Shown: piece by piece, positions 17,105-26,351 of the stretch
Layout: each line of letters opens with the position of its first letter
Numbering within the stretch: position 1 is the first letter of the stretch
Source: Zoogloea sp.
GTDB taxonomy: Bacteria; Pseudomonadota; Gammaproteobacteria; Burkholderiales; Rhodocyclaceae
NCBI RefSeq assembly: GCF_023150065.1
Contig: NZ_JAKLLN010000004.1
Location: 186,001-250,000 of the forward strand
Length of the DNA: 64,000 bases
Reading direction: 5' to 3'
Made by a program: the position numbers and the translations under genes
Notes under the pieces: model-generated
Database searches by the model: none
Told to the model about the DNA's origin: nothing
The model's input: only the letters and a program-made list of their open reading frames with translations

Positions 17105-17306
17105 GATCAAACTCCGCTGCTGCGAGGGCATTTGTTGATTTAGTTATTTTTAATGATTTTAACAATTATGCAGGCGGTGTGCCCATGACAATTGCCCGAT
17201 CCGGTCATGTGGGCCAGACCTCAAGGACGCATCGGCCTTCAGATTACCCGTTCTTTCCGGCCCTGGAGCCATCGCCGCGGACATTGCGCAGGCCCGCAAG
17301 GCCGGG

Positions 17307-17320
17307 TTGATACCCATCAA
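17307..17320. promoter_or_regulatory. FNR/Dnr-type binding site in front of nirJ
   Basis: A perfect TTGAT-ACCC-ATCAA box centred at 17313.5. A class II activator position (-41.5) would place transcription start near 17355, 23 bases before the nirJ start, with a weak -10-like ACAATC at 17345. The Dnr-type regulator encoded at 20936 has the recognition residues for this sequence. Confidence 0.8.
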
Positions 17321-17377
17321 GGCTGCAGGGGCAGGCAGGCGCGGACAATCATCCCAACTCCTTCGGAAGCACAGGCC

Positions 17378-18571
17378 ATGTTCCGCATTTCCAGTTATAT
17401 CCGCGAAATCGCCAGCCCGAGCCCCCTCGGCCCGCGCCGTCATCCCCCCGGTCCGGTGGTGATCTGGAACCTGATCCGGCGTTGCAACCTGACCTGCAAG
17501 CACTGCTACTCCATCTCCACCGACAAGGACTTTGCCGGCGAGCTGGACACCGCCGAAGTGTTCCGGGTGATGGACGACCTGAAGGCCTTTCGGGTTCCGG
17601 TGCTGATCCTCTCCGGTGGCGAGCCCCTGCTGCGCCCCGACCTCTTCGAGATCGCCGGGCGGGCCAAGGCCATGGGCTTCTACGTGGGCCTGTCATCCAA
17701 CGGCACCCTGATCGACGAACGCAACATCGACCGCATCGCCGCCGCCGATTTCGACTACGTGGGGGTCAGCCTGGACGGCATCCGCGATACCCACGACCGC
17801 TTCCGCCGCCTTGACGGCGCCTTCGACCGCTCCCTGGCCGGGCTGCGCCGCTGCCACGACCTGGGCGTGAAGGTCGGCGTGCGCTTCACCATGACCCAGG
17901 ACAACGCCGTCGACCTGCCCGGGGTGCTGCAGCTGGTAGAAGACGAAGGCATCGACCGCTTCTACTTCTCGCACCTCAACTACGCCGGCCGGGGCAACAA
18001 GAACCGGGCCGACGACGCCCGCCACCAGCTCACCCGCGAGGCCCTCGAGCTGCTCTTCGAGACCGCCTGGGATTGCGAGCAGCGCGGCCTCGACAAGGAC
18101 TTCACCACCGGCAACAACGATGCCGACGGCCCCTTCTTCCTGCAGTGGGTGCAGCGCCGCTTCCCCCAGCATGCCGCCCACATCGAAGCCAGGCTCATGC
18201 AGTGGGGTGGCAACTCGAGCGGCGTGAATGTGGCCAACATCGACAACCTGGGCAATGTGCACCCCGACACCATGTGGTGGCACCACACCCTGGGCAATGT
18301 GCGCGAGCGCGCCTTCGGCGACATCTGGCGCGACACCTCCGACCCGCTGATGGCCGGCCTCAAGCAGTCGCCCCGCCCGGTGAAGGGGCGCTGCGCCGAG
18401 TGCCGCTACCTGGCCATGTGCAACGGCAACACCCGGGTGCGCGCCCAGCAGCTCACCAACGACCCCTGGCAGGAAGACCCGGGCTGCTACCTGGACAACG
18501 CCGAGATCGGTGTGGCCGAGGGCGAGCGCCTGGAAGTGAAGCCCTGGGTACGCCTGCAACCCGCCGCCTGA
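17378..18571 (+). CDS. nirJ: NirJ, heme d1 biosynthesis radical SAM protein
   Basis: 397 aa. The radical SAM cluster motif is RCNLTCKHCYS; the SAM-binding ILSGGEPLLRPD follows, and the C-terminal SPASM-like cysteine region (CAECRYLAMCNG, then PGCYL) holds the auxiliary cluster. NirJ removes the propionate side chains of 12,18-didecarboxysiroheme during heme d1 synthesis for cytochrome cd1 nitrite reductase. GGAAG precedes the ATG. It is followed 20 bases later by nirN. The remaining nir genes, including nirS, are not in this window. Confidence 0.92.
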   Translation: MFRISSYIREIASPSPLGPRRHPPGPVVIWNLIRRCNLTCKHCYSISTDKDFAGELDTAEVFRVMDDLKAFRVPVLILSGGEPLLRPDLFEIAGRAKAMGFYVGLSSNGTLIDERNIDRIAAADFDYVGVSLDGIRDTHDRFRRLDGAFDRSLAGLRRCHDLGVKVGVRFTMTQDNAVDLPGVLQLVEDEGIDRFYFSHLNYAGRGNKNRADDARHQLTREALELLFETAWDCEQRGLDKDFTTGNNDADGPFFLQWVQRRFPQHAAHIEARLMQWGGNSSGVNVANIDNLGNVHPDTMWWHHTLGNVRERAFGDIWRDTSDPLMAGLKQSPRPVKGRCAECRYLAMCNGNTRVRAQQLTNDPWQEDPGCYLDNAEIGVAEGERLEVKPWVRLQPAA

Positions 18572-18591
18572 GCCCCCACCGGAACCGCGCG

Positions 18592-20151
18592 ATGAACCGC
18601 CTGCTCTCCCTCCTCGCCCTGGCCGTGCTGGCCCTCGGCAGCCACAGCGCCCGGGCCGCCGACGCCGCCAGCCTCTACAGCCAGCACTGTCTCGCCTGCC
18701 ACGGCGCCGCCCGCCTGGGGGGCATGGGCCCGGCCCTGCTGCCCGAGAGCCTGGAGCGCCTGAAGCGCAAGGACGCCCAGGCCACCATCCGCGACGGTCG
18801 CCCCGCCACCCAGATGCCGGCCTTCGGCCAGGTGCTCAGCGCCGACGAGATCGAGACCCTCACCGGGTGGATCTACTCACCGGTCAGCCCGCCCCCCAGC
18901 TGGAGCGAAGCCGACATCCGCGCCTCGCGGATCGAGCACTTCCCCAAGGGCAGCCTGCCCGACGCCCGCCAGGGCGCGGTGGCCAAGGCCGACCCCATGA
19001 ACCTGTTCATCGTCGTCGAGGCCGGCGACCACCATGTGAGCGTGCTCGACGGTGACCGCATGGAGCGCATCCACCGCTTCCCGTCCCGCTACGCCCTGCA
19101 CGGTGGGCCCAAGTTCAGCCCCGACGGGCGCTACGTGTATTTCGCCTCCCGGGACGGCTGGATCAGCAAGTTCGACATCTGGAACCTGCAGGTGGTGAGC
19201 GAGGTACGGGCCGGCATCAACACCCGCAACGCCGCCGTGTCGGCCGACGGCCGCTACGTGGCGGTGGCCAACTACCTGCCCGGCAACCTGGTGCTCTTCG
19301 ACGCCGACCTGCGCCTGCTGCGCGTCATCGACGGCAGCAACTTCAAGGGCGATGCACGCTCGCGCGTCTCGGCGGTGTACGACGCCGCCCCCCGGCGCAG
19401 CTTCGTGGCGGCCCTCAAGGACATCCCCGAGCTCTGGGAGATCAGCTACGACCCGGCAGCCCAGGACATCGCCACCGGCTTCGTGCACGATTTCAAGTAC
19501 AAGGAGGGCGCCTTCATCCCCGGCTTCCTCAACCCCCGCCGCAGCGCCCTGGAGCATGTGCTCGACGACTTCTTCTTCACCCAGGACTACAGCGAGGTGC
19601 TGGGCACCTCCCGGGAGGGCCGCGGTCAGGTGGTCAACCTGGACGCCCGGCGCAAGATCGCCGAACTCGACCTGAACGGCATGCCCCACCTGGGCTCGGG
19701 AATTTCATGGGAATACCAGGGGCGCCGGGTGGCCGCCAGCACCCACCTCAAGGACGCCACCGTCAGCGTGATCGATCTCAAGAACTGGCAGACCGTGGCC
19801 ACCATCCCCACCCTGGGGCCGGGCTTCTTCCTGCGCAGCCACGAGAACAGCCCCTACGCCTGGGTGGATTCGATGATGAGCCCCACCGCCCGGGACACCC
19901 TGCAGGTCATCGACAAACGCAGCCTTGCGGTGGTGGCACAGATCCGCCCGGAACCGGGCAAGACTTTCGCCCATGTGGAGTTCGACCGTTACGGCCGCTA
20001 CGTGATCGCCAGCCTGATGGAGAAGGACGGCGCCCTGATCTTCCTCGACGCCAGCACCTTCAAGGAGATCAAGCGCCTGCCGGCGAGCAAGCCCATCGGC
20101 AAGTACAACCTGTTCAACAAGATCCAGCGTTCGGAAGGCACCAGCCACTGA
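18592..20151 (+). CDS. nirN: NirN, c-type/d1-type cytochrome of heme d1 maturation
   Basis: 519 aa with a signal peptide (ARA near residue 21). The heme c site CLACH lies in the first 50 mature residues, followed by an eight-bladed cytochrome d1 propeller with repeated HGGPKFSPDGRYVYFASRDG-like blades. NirN dehydrogenates dihydro-heme d1 in the periplasm and passes heme d1 to NirS. NirS has the same overall fold; the call as NirN rests on length, the PSWSEADIRASRIEH linker and the position after nirJ, the arrangement seen at the end of pseudomonad nir operons. Confidence 0.78.
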   Translation: MNRLLSLLALAVLALGSHSARAADAASLYSQHCLACHGAARLGGMGPALLPESLERLKRKDAQATIRDGRPATQMPAFGQVLSADEIETLTGWIYSPVSPPPSWSEADIRASRIEHFPKGSLPDARQGAVAKADPMNLFIVVEAGDHHVSVLDGDRMERIHRFPSRYALHGGPKFSPDGRYVYFASRDGWISKFDIWNLQVVSEVRAGINTRNAAVSADGRYVAVANYLPGNLVLFDADLRLLRVIDGSNFKGDARSRVSAVYDAAPRRSFVAALKDIPELWEISYDPAAQDIATGFVHDFKYKEGAFIPGFLNPRRSALEHVLDDFFFTQDYSEVLGTSREGRGQVVNLDARRKIAELDLNGMPHLGSGISWEYQGRRVAASTHLKDATVSVIDLKNWQTVATIPTLGPGFFLRSHENSPYAWVDSMMSPTARDTLQVIDKRSLAVVAQIRPEPGKTFAHVEFDRYGRYVIASLMEKDGALIFLDASTFKEIKRLPASKPIGKYNLFNKIQRSEGTSH

Positions 20152-20165
20152 GCCCCGCGGCGCCA

Positions 20166-20516
20166 TCAGCAATCCAGGGTGGCGCGCTTCTCCTGGTACA
20201 CCCGGCGGCGGGTGGTGAGCTGTTCGATGGTGGCCGAAGACTGGGGCAGCTGCAGGGCTGCATCGACCCCGCGGATCACCTCCAGCAGTTCCTCGCACAG
20301 GGCCGCCCGGGCCACCGGATCGCGGGGCCCGACCACGTCCAGGCGCTCCGGTACGGGCTCTGCCTGGGGCAGGGCGGGCGGCGGCGGCGGGCGGGAGGAC
20401 AGATCCTCGGCTTCGCGCGCCACCACGGCCTGGTCGGCGAGCCGGTAGTGGTCCGACCAATAGGCAATGGCCACTGCCAGCAGCAGGGCGACGAGGAGGG
20501 CAGACCCCTCCTTCAC
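20166..20516 (-). CDS. Small membrane-anchored protein of unknown function
   Basis: 116 aa from a GTG start. One N-terminal transmembrane segment (ALLVALLLAVAIAYW) is followed by a proline-rich linker (RPPPPPALPQ) and a helical periplasmic domain. The frame remains open upstream to 20642, but that part overlaps the FNR-box region and is not protein-like. It is convergent with nirN and divergent from the DUF2249 gene. Its position in the denitrification island suggests a respiratory link, but no family was recognised. Confidence 0.6.
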   Translation of the reverse strand: MKEGSALLVALLLAVAIAYWSDHYRLADQAVVAREAEDLSSRPPPPPALPQAEPVPERLDVVGPRDPVARAALCEELLEVIRGVDAALQLPQSSATIEQLTTRRRVYQEKRATLDC

Positions 20517-20603
20517 GGTGTGATCTCGTTTGGCATGGCGCGGAATGTAGCATCCGGACGCCCGAACCGGGTGCGCCGCCCGACACGGAGAAGCGCCGGC
20601 CCC

Positions 20604-20617
20604 TTGAGCAGGGTCAA
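20604..20617. promoter_or_regulatory. Probable FNR/Dnr-type site between the small membrane protein and DUF2249 genes
   Basis: TTGAG-CAGG-GTCAA keeps the TTGA-N6-TCAA core with mismatches only in the inner positions. Centred at 20610.5, it would place start points near 20652 (plus strand) and 20569 (minus strand), so it could serve both divergent genes. Confidence 0.6.
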
Positions 20618-20683
20618 GGCTGGCCGTGCCCCCCGGGGCCACTCTGTGACCCCTGCCCCACTCGTTTGATCAGGACTCAACCC

Positions 20684-20932
20684 ATGTCGCCAAGCCCCGC
20701 CCCCGTGATCGTCGATGCCCGCGGCCTGCTGCCGCCCGAGCCCCTCAACCTCACCCTGGAAGCCCTGGACACCCTGCCGCCGGACGGCGAGGTGATCCTC
20801 CTGCTGTACCGGGAGCCAACGCCCCTGTATGACGTACTGCGCCGCAATGGCTATACCCACCGCACCGAGATTGGCGAGGACGGCGCCTTTGCCATCCATA
20901 TCCGCCACGCCGGCGCCGCGCCGGCGCCCTGA
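20684..20932 (+). CDS. DUF2249 domain protein
   Basis: 82 aa, soluble. The segments VIVDARGLLPPEPL and LYREPTPLYDVLRRNGY are typical of DUF2249, a SirA/TusA-like small domain often found in NO- and denitrification-related operons. The start at ATG 20684 was preferred to the TTG at 20666. It has an FNR-like box upstream and is convergent with the Dnr-type regulator gene, with a three-base gap. Molecular role unknown. Confidence 0.8.
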   Translation: MSPSPAPVIVDARGLLPPEPLNLTLEALDTLPPDGEVILLLYREPTPLYDVLRRNGYTHRTEIGEDGAFAIHIRHAGAAPAP

Positions 20933-20935
20933 GCT

Positions 20936-21631
20936 TCAGTCGTGCTCGGCGAGGCGGGCTGCGTCGTGAATGACGATGTGCTTGCCCTGCACCGAAATCA
21001 GCCCGGCATCGGACAGCTCGTGAAAGATGCGCGACAGGGTTTCCGGCGTCAGGCTCAGGCGCGAGGCAATCACCTGCTTGCTGGTGGGCAGCTCCACCGC
21101 CCGCTCGCCCTGTTGGGGAGAGCAGGGCACGCTCTCGGCCAGTTGCAGCAGATAGCCGATGACCCGCTGGGTGGACGAGCGCAGGGCATACGACTCCACG
21201 TCGCGCACCATGGAGTGCAGGCGGATCGACATGCCGGCCAGCAGCTTGCGGGCAAAACGCGGGTCCTGCTCGGTCTGCCCGAAAACCGCCGCGGCGCCGA
21301 TATGCAGCACCAGGGTGTCGGCCAGGGCCTCGCCCAGCACCGGATAGGGCTGGTCGAGGAACATCACCGCCTCGCCGAAGCTCTGCAGGGGGCCGAGGAT
21401 CTCGACCACCTTTTCATTGCCCTGGGCCGAGGTGAAGGCCAGCTTGATCTGCCCCCACACGACCAGGAAGAAGCCCTTGGGCTGGTCACCACGCTGGAAC
21501 AGCCGGTCCCCCTTCTGCAGACGCCGCTCCCGGGTGGCCGCCGCCATGTGGGCGAGATCTTCCGGGGACAGGGCACTGAAGAGCGGCATCCGGCTCAGCA
21601 GGCCGGGAATATCGATTTTCTCGGTGGACAT
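20936..21631 (-). CDS. dnr: Crp/Fnr family regulator, Dnr type
   Basis: 231 aa. The N-terminal cyclic-nucleotide-binding-like sensor domain lacks the cysteine cluster of oxygen-sensing FNR. The C-terminal winged helix has SKQVIASRLSLTPETLSRIF, in which E, S and R of the recognition helix are the FNR-type residues that read TTGAT-N4-ATCAA. Dnr/NnrR proteins sense NO, through heme in characterised members, and activate denitrification genes. The start at 21631 was chosen for length and a GAGAG sequence about ten bases upstream; the frame extends to 21706. Divergent from nnrS; matching boxes lie at 17307 and 20604. Confidence 0.85.
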   Translation of the reverse strand: MSTEKIDIPGLLSRMPLFSALSPEDLAHMAAATRERRLQKGDRLFQRGDQPKGFFLVVWGQIKLAFTSAQGNEKVVEILGPLQSFGEAVMFLDQPYPVLGEALADTLVLHIGAAAVFGQTEQDPRFARKLLAGMSIRLHSMVRDVESYALRSSTQRVIGYLLQLAESVPCSPQQGERAVELPTSKQVIASRLSLTPETLSRIFHELSDAGLISVQGKHIVIHDAARLAEHD

Positions 21632-21723
21632 GACACTGACTCTCGATTCGGGCGACATGCCCACGAGGGATTCTAACCCCGTCCGCAGCTCCCGACGCCG
21701 CGGCAAGCAACGCCTACCCCTTT

Positions 21724-22989
21724 ATGGATAAACCCATCCGCCTGCAGCCCCGCCCCAGCGAACCCGCCCCGCCCCCGGCTGCCGGGCCCGTCGGCCCGAT
21801 CCTGTTTGCAGCCCCCCATCGGGCCATGTTCCTGGCCGGCATGATCCAGGCCGTCCTCGTCTTCCTGCCCTGGAGCTGGGAAATGCTGGCCCGCAGCGGT
21901 CTCGTCGCCGGCCCGGCGTGGCCCTGGCCGCCCGGCTGGGTGCATGGGCTGTGGGCCAGCTACGGCGTCTTCCCCTTCTTCGTCTTCGGCTTCCTGCTGA
22001 CCGCCATGCCCCGCTGGCAGGGCCTGCCCGACACGCCGGGTGCAGCGGCACGGCCGGCCTGGCTGCTGCTGTGCGGCGGCTGGCTGCTGTTTGACGGCGG
22101 ACTGCTGTTCGACCAGCCCGGCCTGCGCGCCGGCGGCCTGGCCCTGGTGCTGGCCGGCTGGGTGCTGGCCCTGCGCCGTCTCCACCCGGTGGCCTTCAAG
22201 CCCGGAGCCGCGCGTCTCCACCCGGTCAGTGCCTGGCTGGCCCTGGCGGCCGGCGCGGCAGGCCTGCTGGCATGGACCGGCTACGCCCTGTCCGGCGAGC
22301 CCGCCCTGGCCCGCATCGGCATTGCGGTGGGGCTGTGGTGGCTGCTGGCCCCCCTGTTCATGGTGGTGAGCCACCGCATGATTCCCTTCTTCTCCAGTTC
22401 GGCCCTGCCGCGCTACGAGGCGGTCCGCCCCGACAGCGCGCTGGTGACCCTGCTTGTGGCCAGCGTCATCCACGGCGCCTGCGCCGCCGCCGACCACGCA
22501 GCCTGGGCCTGGCCAGCCGATCTGGCCGGCGCGGGGACGGCCTTCTGGCTGAGCGCCCGCTGGCAGCTGCGGCGCAGCTTCGCCGTGCCCCTGCTGGCCA
22601 TGCTGCACCTGGGCTTCCTGTGGCTGGGGGTGGCCTGGCTGCTGGGCGGTGCCAGCGGACTGCTGCAGGTGAGCGGGCTGGGCAGCCTCGGCCTGGCACC
22701 CCAGCATGCCCTGACGGTGGGCTTCTTTGCCTCCATGAGCCTGGCCATGGTGTCCCGGGTGAGCCTCGGCCACTCCGGCCGCCCCCTGGTGGCCGATACC
22801 CTGACCTGGCGCCTGGCCCTGGGCCTGCACGCCGTGGCCGGCCTGCGCGTGCTGGCCGACCTGCTGCCGGGCAGCCAGCAACTGCTGCTGAACCTGAGCA
22901 GCTTTGGCTGGCTGGCGGTGATGGTGCCCTGGGCAGTCCGCCTGGTACCGGTCTATCTGAAAGCCCGGGCCGACGGCCGCCCCGGTTGA
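21724..22989 (+). CDS. nnrS: NnrS family membrane protein
   Basis: 421 aa with about twelve transmembrane segments. Characteristic parts are PHRAMFLAGMIQ, FVFGFLLTAMPRW, VVSHRMIPFFSSSALP and MSRVSLGHSGRPL-like (present as VSRVSLGHSGRPL); histidines in these are thought to bind heme and copper. NnrS protects cells from nitrosative stress and is usually regulated by NO through NnrR/Dnr. It is divergent from the dnr gene with a 92-base gap that has no recognisable FNR box. Confidence 0.92.
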   Translation: MDKPIRLQPRPSEPAPPPAAGPVGPILFAAPHRAMFLAGMIQAVLVFLPWSWEMLARSGLVAGPAWPWPPGWVHGLWASYGVFPFFVFGFLLTAMPRWQGLPDTPGAAARPAWLLLCGGWLLFDGGLLFDQPGLRAGGLALVLAGWVLALRRLHPVAFKPGAARLHPVSAWLALAAGAAGLLAWTGYALSGEPALARIGIAVGLWWLLAPLFMVVSHRMIPFFSSSALPRYEAVRPDSALVTLLVASVIHGACAAADHAAWAWPADLAGAGTAFWLSARWQLRRSFAVPLLAMLHLGFLWLGVAWLLGGASGLLQVSGLGSLGLAPQHALTVGFFASMSLAMVSRVSLGHSGRPLVADTLTWRLALGLHAVAGLRVLADLLPGSQQLLLNLSSFGWLAVMVPWAVRLVPVYLKARADGRPG

Positions 22990-23083
22990 AAACAGGAACT
23001 ATGACCGGATCCATATCACTTCGTAGACCCCGCCGTCATGGATCCGGGACTTCCTTCCTTAGTCCGCGGCAGGCCCGGCGGGC

Positions 23084-26000
23084 ATGATCGGGGCCAAACC
23101 GCCTCACCCGGATCAGACCAGGATGGAACACAAGCCTAACCCGACAGACGCCACCCGCCACGCAGGACGCCACCTGGCGCCGGAGTGCACCCTGTTCGAC
23201 GCGCTCTCCTGCCTGCTCACCCGTGGCCTCGGCGCCATCCCCGTGGGCGAGGCCGGGAGTGGCCAGAAGATCCTCAACGCCGCCACCCTGGTGAAGGCCT
23301 GGCAGGCCGGCCTGCCCGGTGAAACCCCGCTCTCCGACCTCGATCTGGAAAGCGCCGATGGCGCGCTGCCGGAAGCCCCCGGCGCCGAAACCCTGATCAA
23401 CGGCCTGCCCCTGCTGCTGTGGCTGAAGGATCGCCAGGGGCGCTTCCTGCTGGTCAATCAGAGCTTCGCCGAATCCTGCGGCCACACCGCCCCCCAGTCC
23501 GTGCTCGGCAAGACCGACCTGGACCTGTGGCCGCGAGAGCAAGCCGAGCTGTACCGGGCCCAGGACGCCGACGTGATGGACAGCGGACGCCCGCGCACGG
23601 TGATCGAGGAGCTCACCGACAAGGGCGCCCCCGCCTGGTTCGAGACCTACAAGGCCCCCGTGCGCAGCGCCGACGGACGCGTCCTCGGCACCCTGGGCTT
23701 CGCCTGCAACATCAGCGAGCGCATGCGCCAGGAGGCCGCCGCCCGCCACGACAAGGCCCAGCTGGCCTACGTGCTGGCCACCATCGGCGAAGGCGTGTGG
23801 GACCGGGACCTGCTCTCCGACCAGGTCAGCCACAACCCGCGCTGGTGCGAGATGCTCGGCCTCGACGAAAGCTACCTGACGCATCCGGCTGCAACCTCCC
23901 TGACCCTGGTGCACCCGGAAGACCGGGCCCGCCTGTCGCGGATCATCGACACCTGCCTGTGCGGTGGCGGCGCCTACTGCTGCGAGTACCGCATCCGCCA
24001 TGCCGACGGCCACTACCTGTGGGTGCGCGACCGGGGCGACGTGGTGGAGCTGGACGAACATGGCCAGCCCCTGCGCATGGTCGGCAGCATCGCCGACATC
24101 ACCCTCGCCCGGGAGACCTCCGCGGCCCTGCAGGAGAGCCAGAGCCGCTACCAGCAGGTCTTCGACAACGTCCGCGAGGTGATCTTCCAGACCGACACCC
24201 GGGGCCACTGGGAGCTGCTCAACCCGGCCTGGACCGAGATCAGCGGCTTCAGCGTGGATGAATCCCTGGGCCGCAACTTCGGCGACTTCCTGCACCCCGA
24301 CGACCGACCCCACAAGTACCGCGCCTTCAAGCCCATCATTGCCCGCACCCTGCCCCACTGCAGCGCCACCCTGCGCCTGCAGTGCCGTGACGGCAGCTAC
24401 CGCTGGATGGACATCTTCATCCGCGCCCAGCTCAACGAGGCCGGCGAGGTCATCGGCACCTCGGGCACCCTCAACGACGTCACCGCCCGGGTGGCCGCCG
24501 AGGACTACCTGCGTCTCACCGCCAGCGTGTTCCGCCACGCCCACGAGAGCATCATCATCACCGACCCCCACTCCCGCATCCTGGAGGTCAACGACAGTTT
24601 CTGCGCCCTGACCGGTTACGCCCGCGAGGAGGTCATCGGCCAGAACACGCGCATCCTGCGCTCGGGCGTGCACGAGCCGGCCTTCTACGAGCAGATGTGG
24701 GCCGAACTGCGCGACACCGGCACCTGGCAGGGCGAAACCTGGAACCGCAAGAAGAGCGGCGAGCTCTACGCCCAGCTCGGCAACATCTCGGCCGTGCGCA
24801 ACGAGGCCGGCCAGACCACCCACTATGTGGGTCTGTTCACCGACATCACCGACCTCAAGGAAAGCCAGCGCCACCTGGAGCACCTGGCCTACCACGACGT
24901 GCTGACCCAGCTGCCCAACCGCAGCCTGCTGGCCGACCGCATGCAGATGGCCCTGGCCCAGGCCGAACGCAACAACACCCTGGCCGCCGTGGCCTACCTG
25001 GACCTGGACGGCTTCAAACCCGTCAATGACCGGCTGGGCCATGATGTGGGCGACCTGCTGCTGGTGGAGATCGCCCGCCGCCTGCAGGCCTCCACCCGGG
25101 CCGGCGACACCGTGGCACGCCTGGGCGGCGACGAGTTCGCGCTGATCTACAACGGCCTGGAGCACAGCGACGAATGCGAGCAGGTCTTTGCGCGCCTGCT
25201 CGCCAGCATCGCCGAGCCGGTCATCATCGATGGCCTCGAACTGCGCGTGACCGCCAGCGTCGGCGTCACCCTGTGCCCCCTCGACGGCTCCGACCCGGAC
25301 ACCCTGCTCAGCCACGCCGACCGGGCCATGTACCTGGCCAAGCAGGCCGGCCGCAACTGCTTCCACCTCTTCAACCCGGAGCGTGACCGCGCCCTGCGCG
25401 CCCATCGGGACGCCCAGACCCGGGTCGAATCGGCCCTCTACGACGGGGAGCTGGAGCTCCACTACCAGCCCAAGATGGATGCCCGCTCCGATCACCTGAC
25501 CGGCGTCGAAGCCCTGATCCGCTGGAAGCATCCGCAGCTCGGCCTGCGCCTGCCGGGCGAATTCCTGCCCATGGTCAGCGAATCGCGCTTCGAGATCGAG
25601 CTCGGCAACTGGGTGCTGGCCACCGCCGTCGCCCAGCTGGACAGCTGGTGCCAGGCCGGCTTCGCCACCCCCATGAGCGTCAATATCTCGGCCCGCCACC
25701 TGGCCCACCCCGGCTTCGTGCCGCACCTCAAGGCCGTGCTCGACGCCCATCCCCGGGTGGACGCCGGCCTGCTCCAGCTGGAAGTGCTGGAGACCACCAC
25801 CCTCGACGACCTGCAGCACATCGCCGCCATCATGGCCGAGTGCAACAGCCTCGGCGTGAGCTTCGCCATCGACGACTTCGGCATCGGCTACGGCGCGGTC
25901 AACAGCCTGCGCAGCCTGCCCGTACGCAGCATCAAGATCGACCGCTCCTTCATCCACAACATGCTCGACGACGATGACGACCTGGCCACCGTACAGGGCG

Positions 26001-26179
26001 TGATCGGCCTGGCCGCGGCCTTTCACCGGGAGGTGATCGCCGAAGGCGTGGAAACCCCCCGGCACTGCCAGGCCCTGCTCAAGCTCGGCTGCCACCAGGT
26101 CCAGGGCCACGGCATCGCCCGCCCCATGCCTGCCGCCCACATGCAGGTGTGGATGCAGGAGCATGCCCGCCGGCACTGA
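23084..26179 (+). CDS. Multi-PAS GGDEF-EAL cyclic-di-GMP protein
   Basis: 1031 aa, no transmembrane segment. Four PAS domains begin near residues 104, 227, 355 and 475. A GGDEF domain follows (RLGGDEFAL near 681-689) and then an EAL domain (GVEALIRW near 807). Both catalytic motifs are intact, with EAL-domain DDFGIGYGAVNSL and later EGVET present, so it could both make and degrade cyclic di-GMP; tandem proteins usually favour one activity. The first 90 residues are unassigned. An alternative start is the ATG at 23123. It stands alone. Confidence 0.9.
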   Translation: MIGAKPPHPDQTRMEHKPNPTDATRHAGRHLAPECTLFDALSCLLTRGLGAIPVGEAGSGQKILNAATLVKAWQAGLPGETPLSDLDLESADGALPEAPGAETLINGLPLLLWLKDRQGRFLLVNQSFAESCGHTAPQSVLGKTDLDLWPREQAELYRAQDADVMDSGRPRTVIEELTDKGAPAWFETYKAPVRSADGRVLGTLGFACNISERMRQEAAARHDKAQLAYVLATIGEGVWDRDLLSDQVSHNPRWCEMLGLDESYLTHPAATSLTLVHPEDRARLSRIIDTCLCGGGAYCCEYRIRHADGHYLWVRDRGDVVELDEHGQPLRMVGSIADITLARETSAALQESQSRYQQVFDNVREVIFQTDTRGHWELLNPAWTEISGFSVDESLGRNFGDFLHPDDRPHKYRAFKPIIARTLPHCSATLRLQCRDGSYRWMDIFIRAQLNEAGEVIGTSGTLNDVTARVAAEDYLRLTASVFRHAHESIIITDPHSRILEVNDSFCALTGYAREEVIGQNTRILRSGVHEPAFYEQMWAELRDTGTWQGETWNRKKSGELYAQLGNISAVRNEAGQTTHYVGLFTDITDLKESQRHLEHLAYHDVLTQLPNRSLLADRMQMALAQAERNNTLAAVAYLDLDGFKPVNDRLGHDVGDLLLVEIARRLQASTRAGDTVARLGGDEFALIYNGLEHSDECEQVFARLLASIAEPVIIDGLELRVTASVGVTLCPLDGSDPDTLLSHADRAMYLAKQAGRNCFHLFNPERDRALRAHRDAQTRVESALYDGELELHYQPKMDARSDHLTGVEALIRWKHPQLGLRLPGEFLPMVSESRFEIELGNWVLATAVAQLDSWCQAGFATPMSVNISARHLAHPGFVPHLKAVLDAHPRVDAGLLQLEVLETTTLDDLQHIAAIMAECNSLGVSFAIDDFGIGYGAVNSLRSLPVRSIKIDRSFIHNMLDDDDDLATVQGVIGLAAAFHREVIAEGVETPRHCQALLKLGCHQVQGHGIARPMPAAHMQVWMQEHARRH

Positions 26180-26351
26180 GGCCGGCTTCCCTACCGCCCC
26201 GGAGCGCAGCGCCTTGCGCCCTTGCAGCTGACCCATCGCTCAACCCCGCCCCCGGTGCGTCACCTCGCGCCGTGGGTGCGATTTCGTGCGACCATGCGCG
26301 GCGCGGCCCATCCCGATGGCCTGCCTCCCCGCAACAACTGCATACCCAACC

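Noticed and set aside
20666-20680. TTGAT...TCAA just before DUF2249 as a second FNR box
   Set aside because: The half-sites are seven bases apart instead of six and it overlaps the expected start region; the 20604 site is better placed.
23036-26236. 1066-aa open frame on the minus strand
   Set aside because: Antisense shadow of the PAS-GGDEF-EAL gene, which has intact catalytic motifs.
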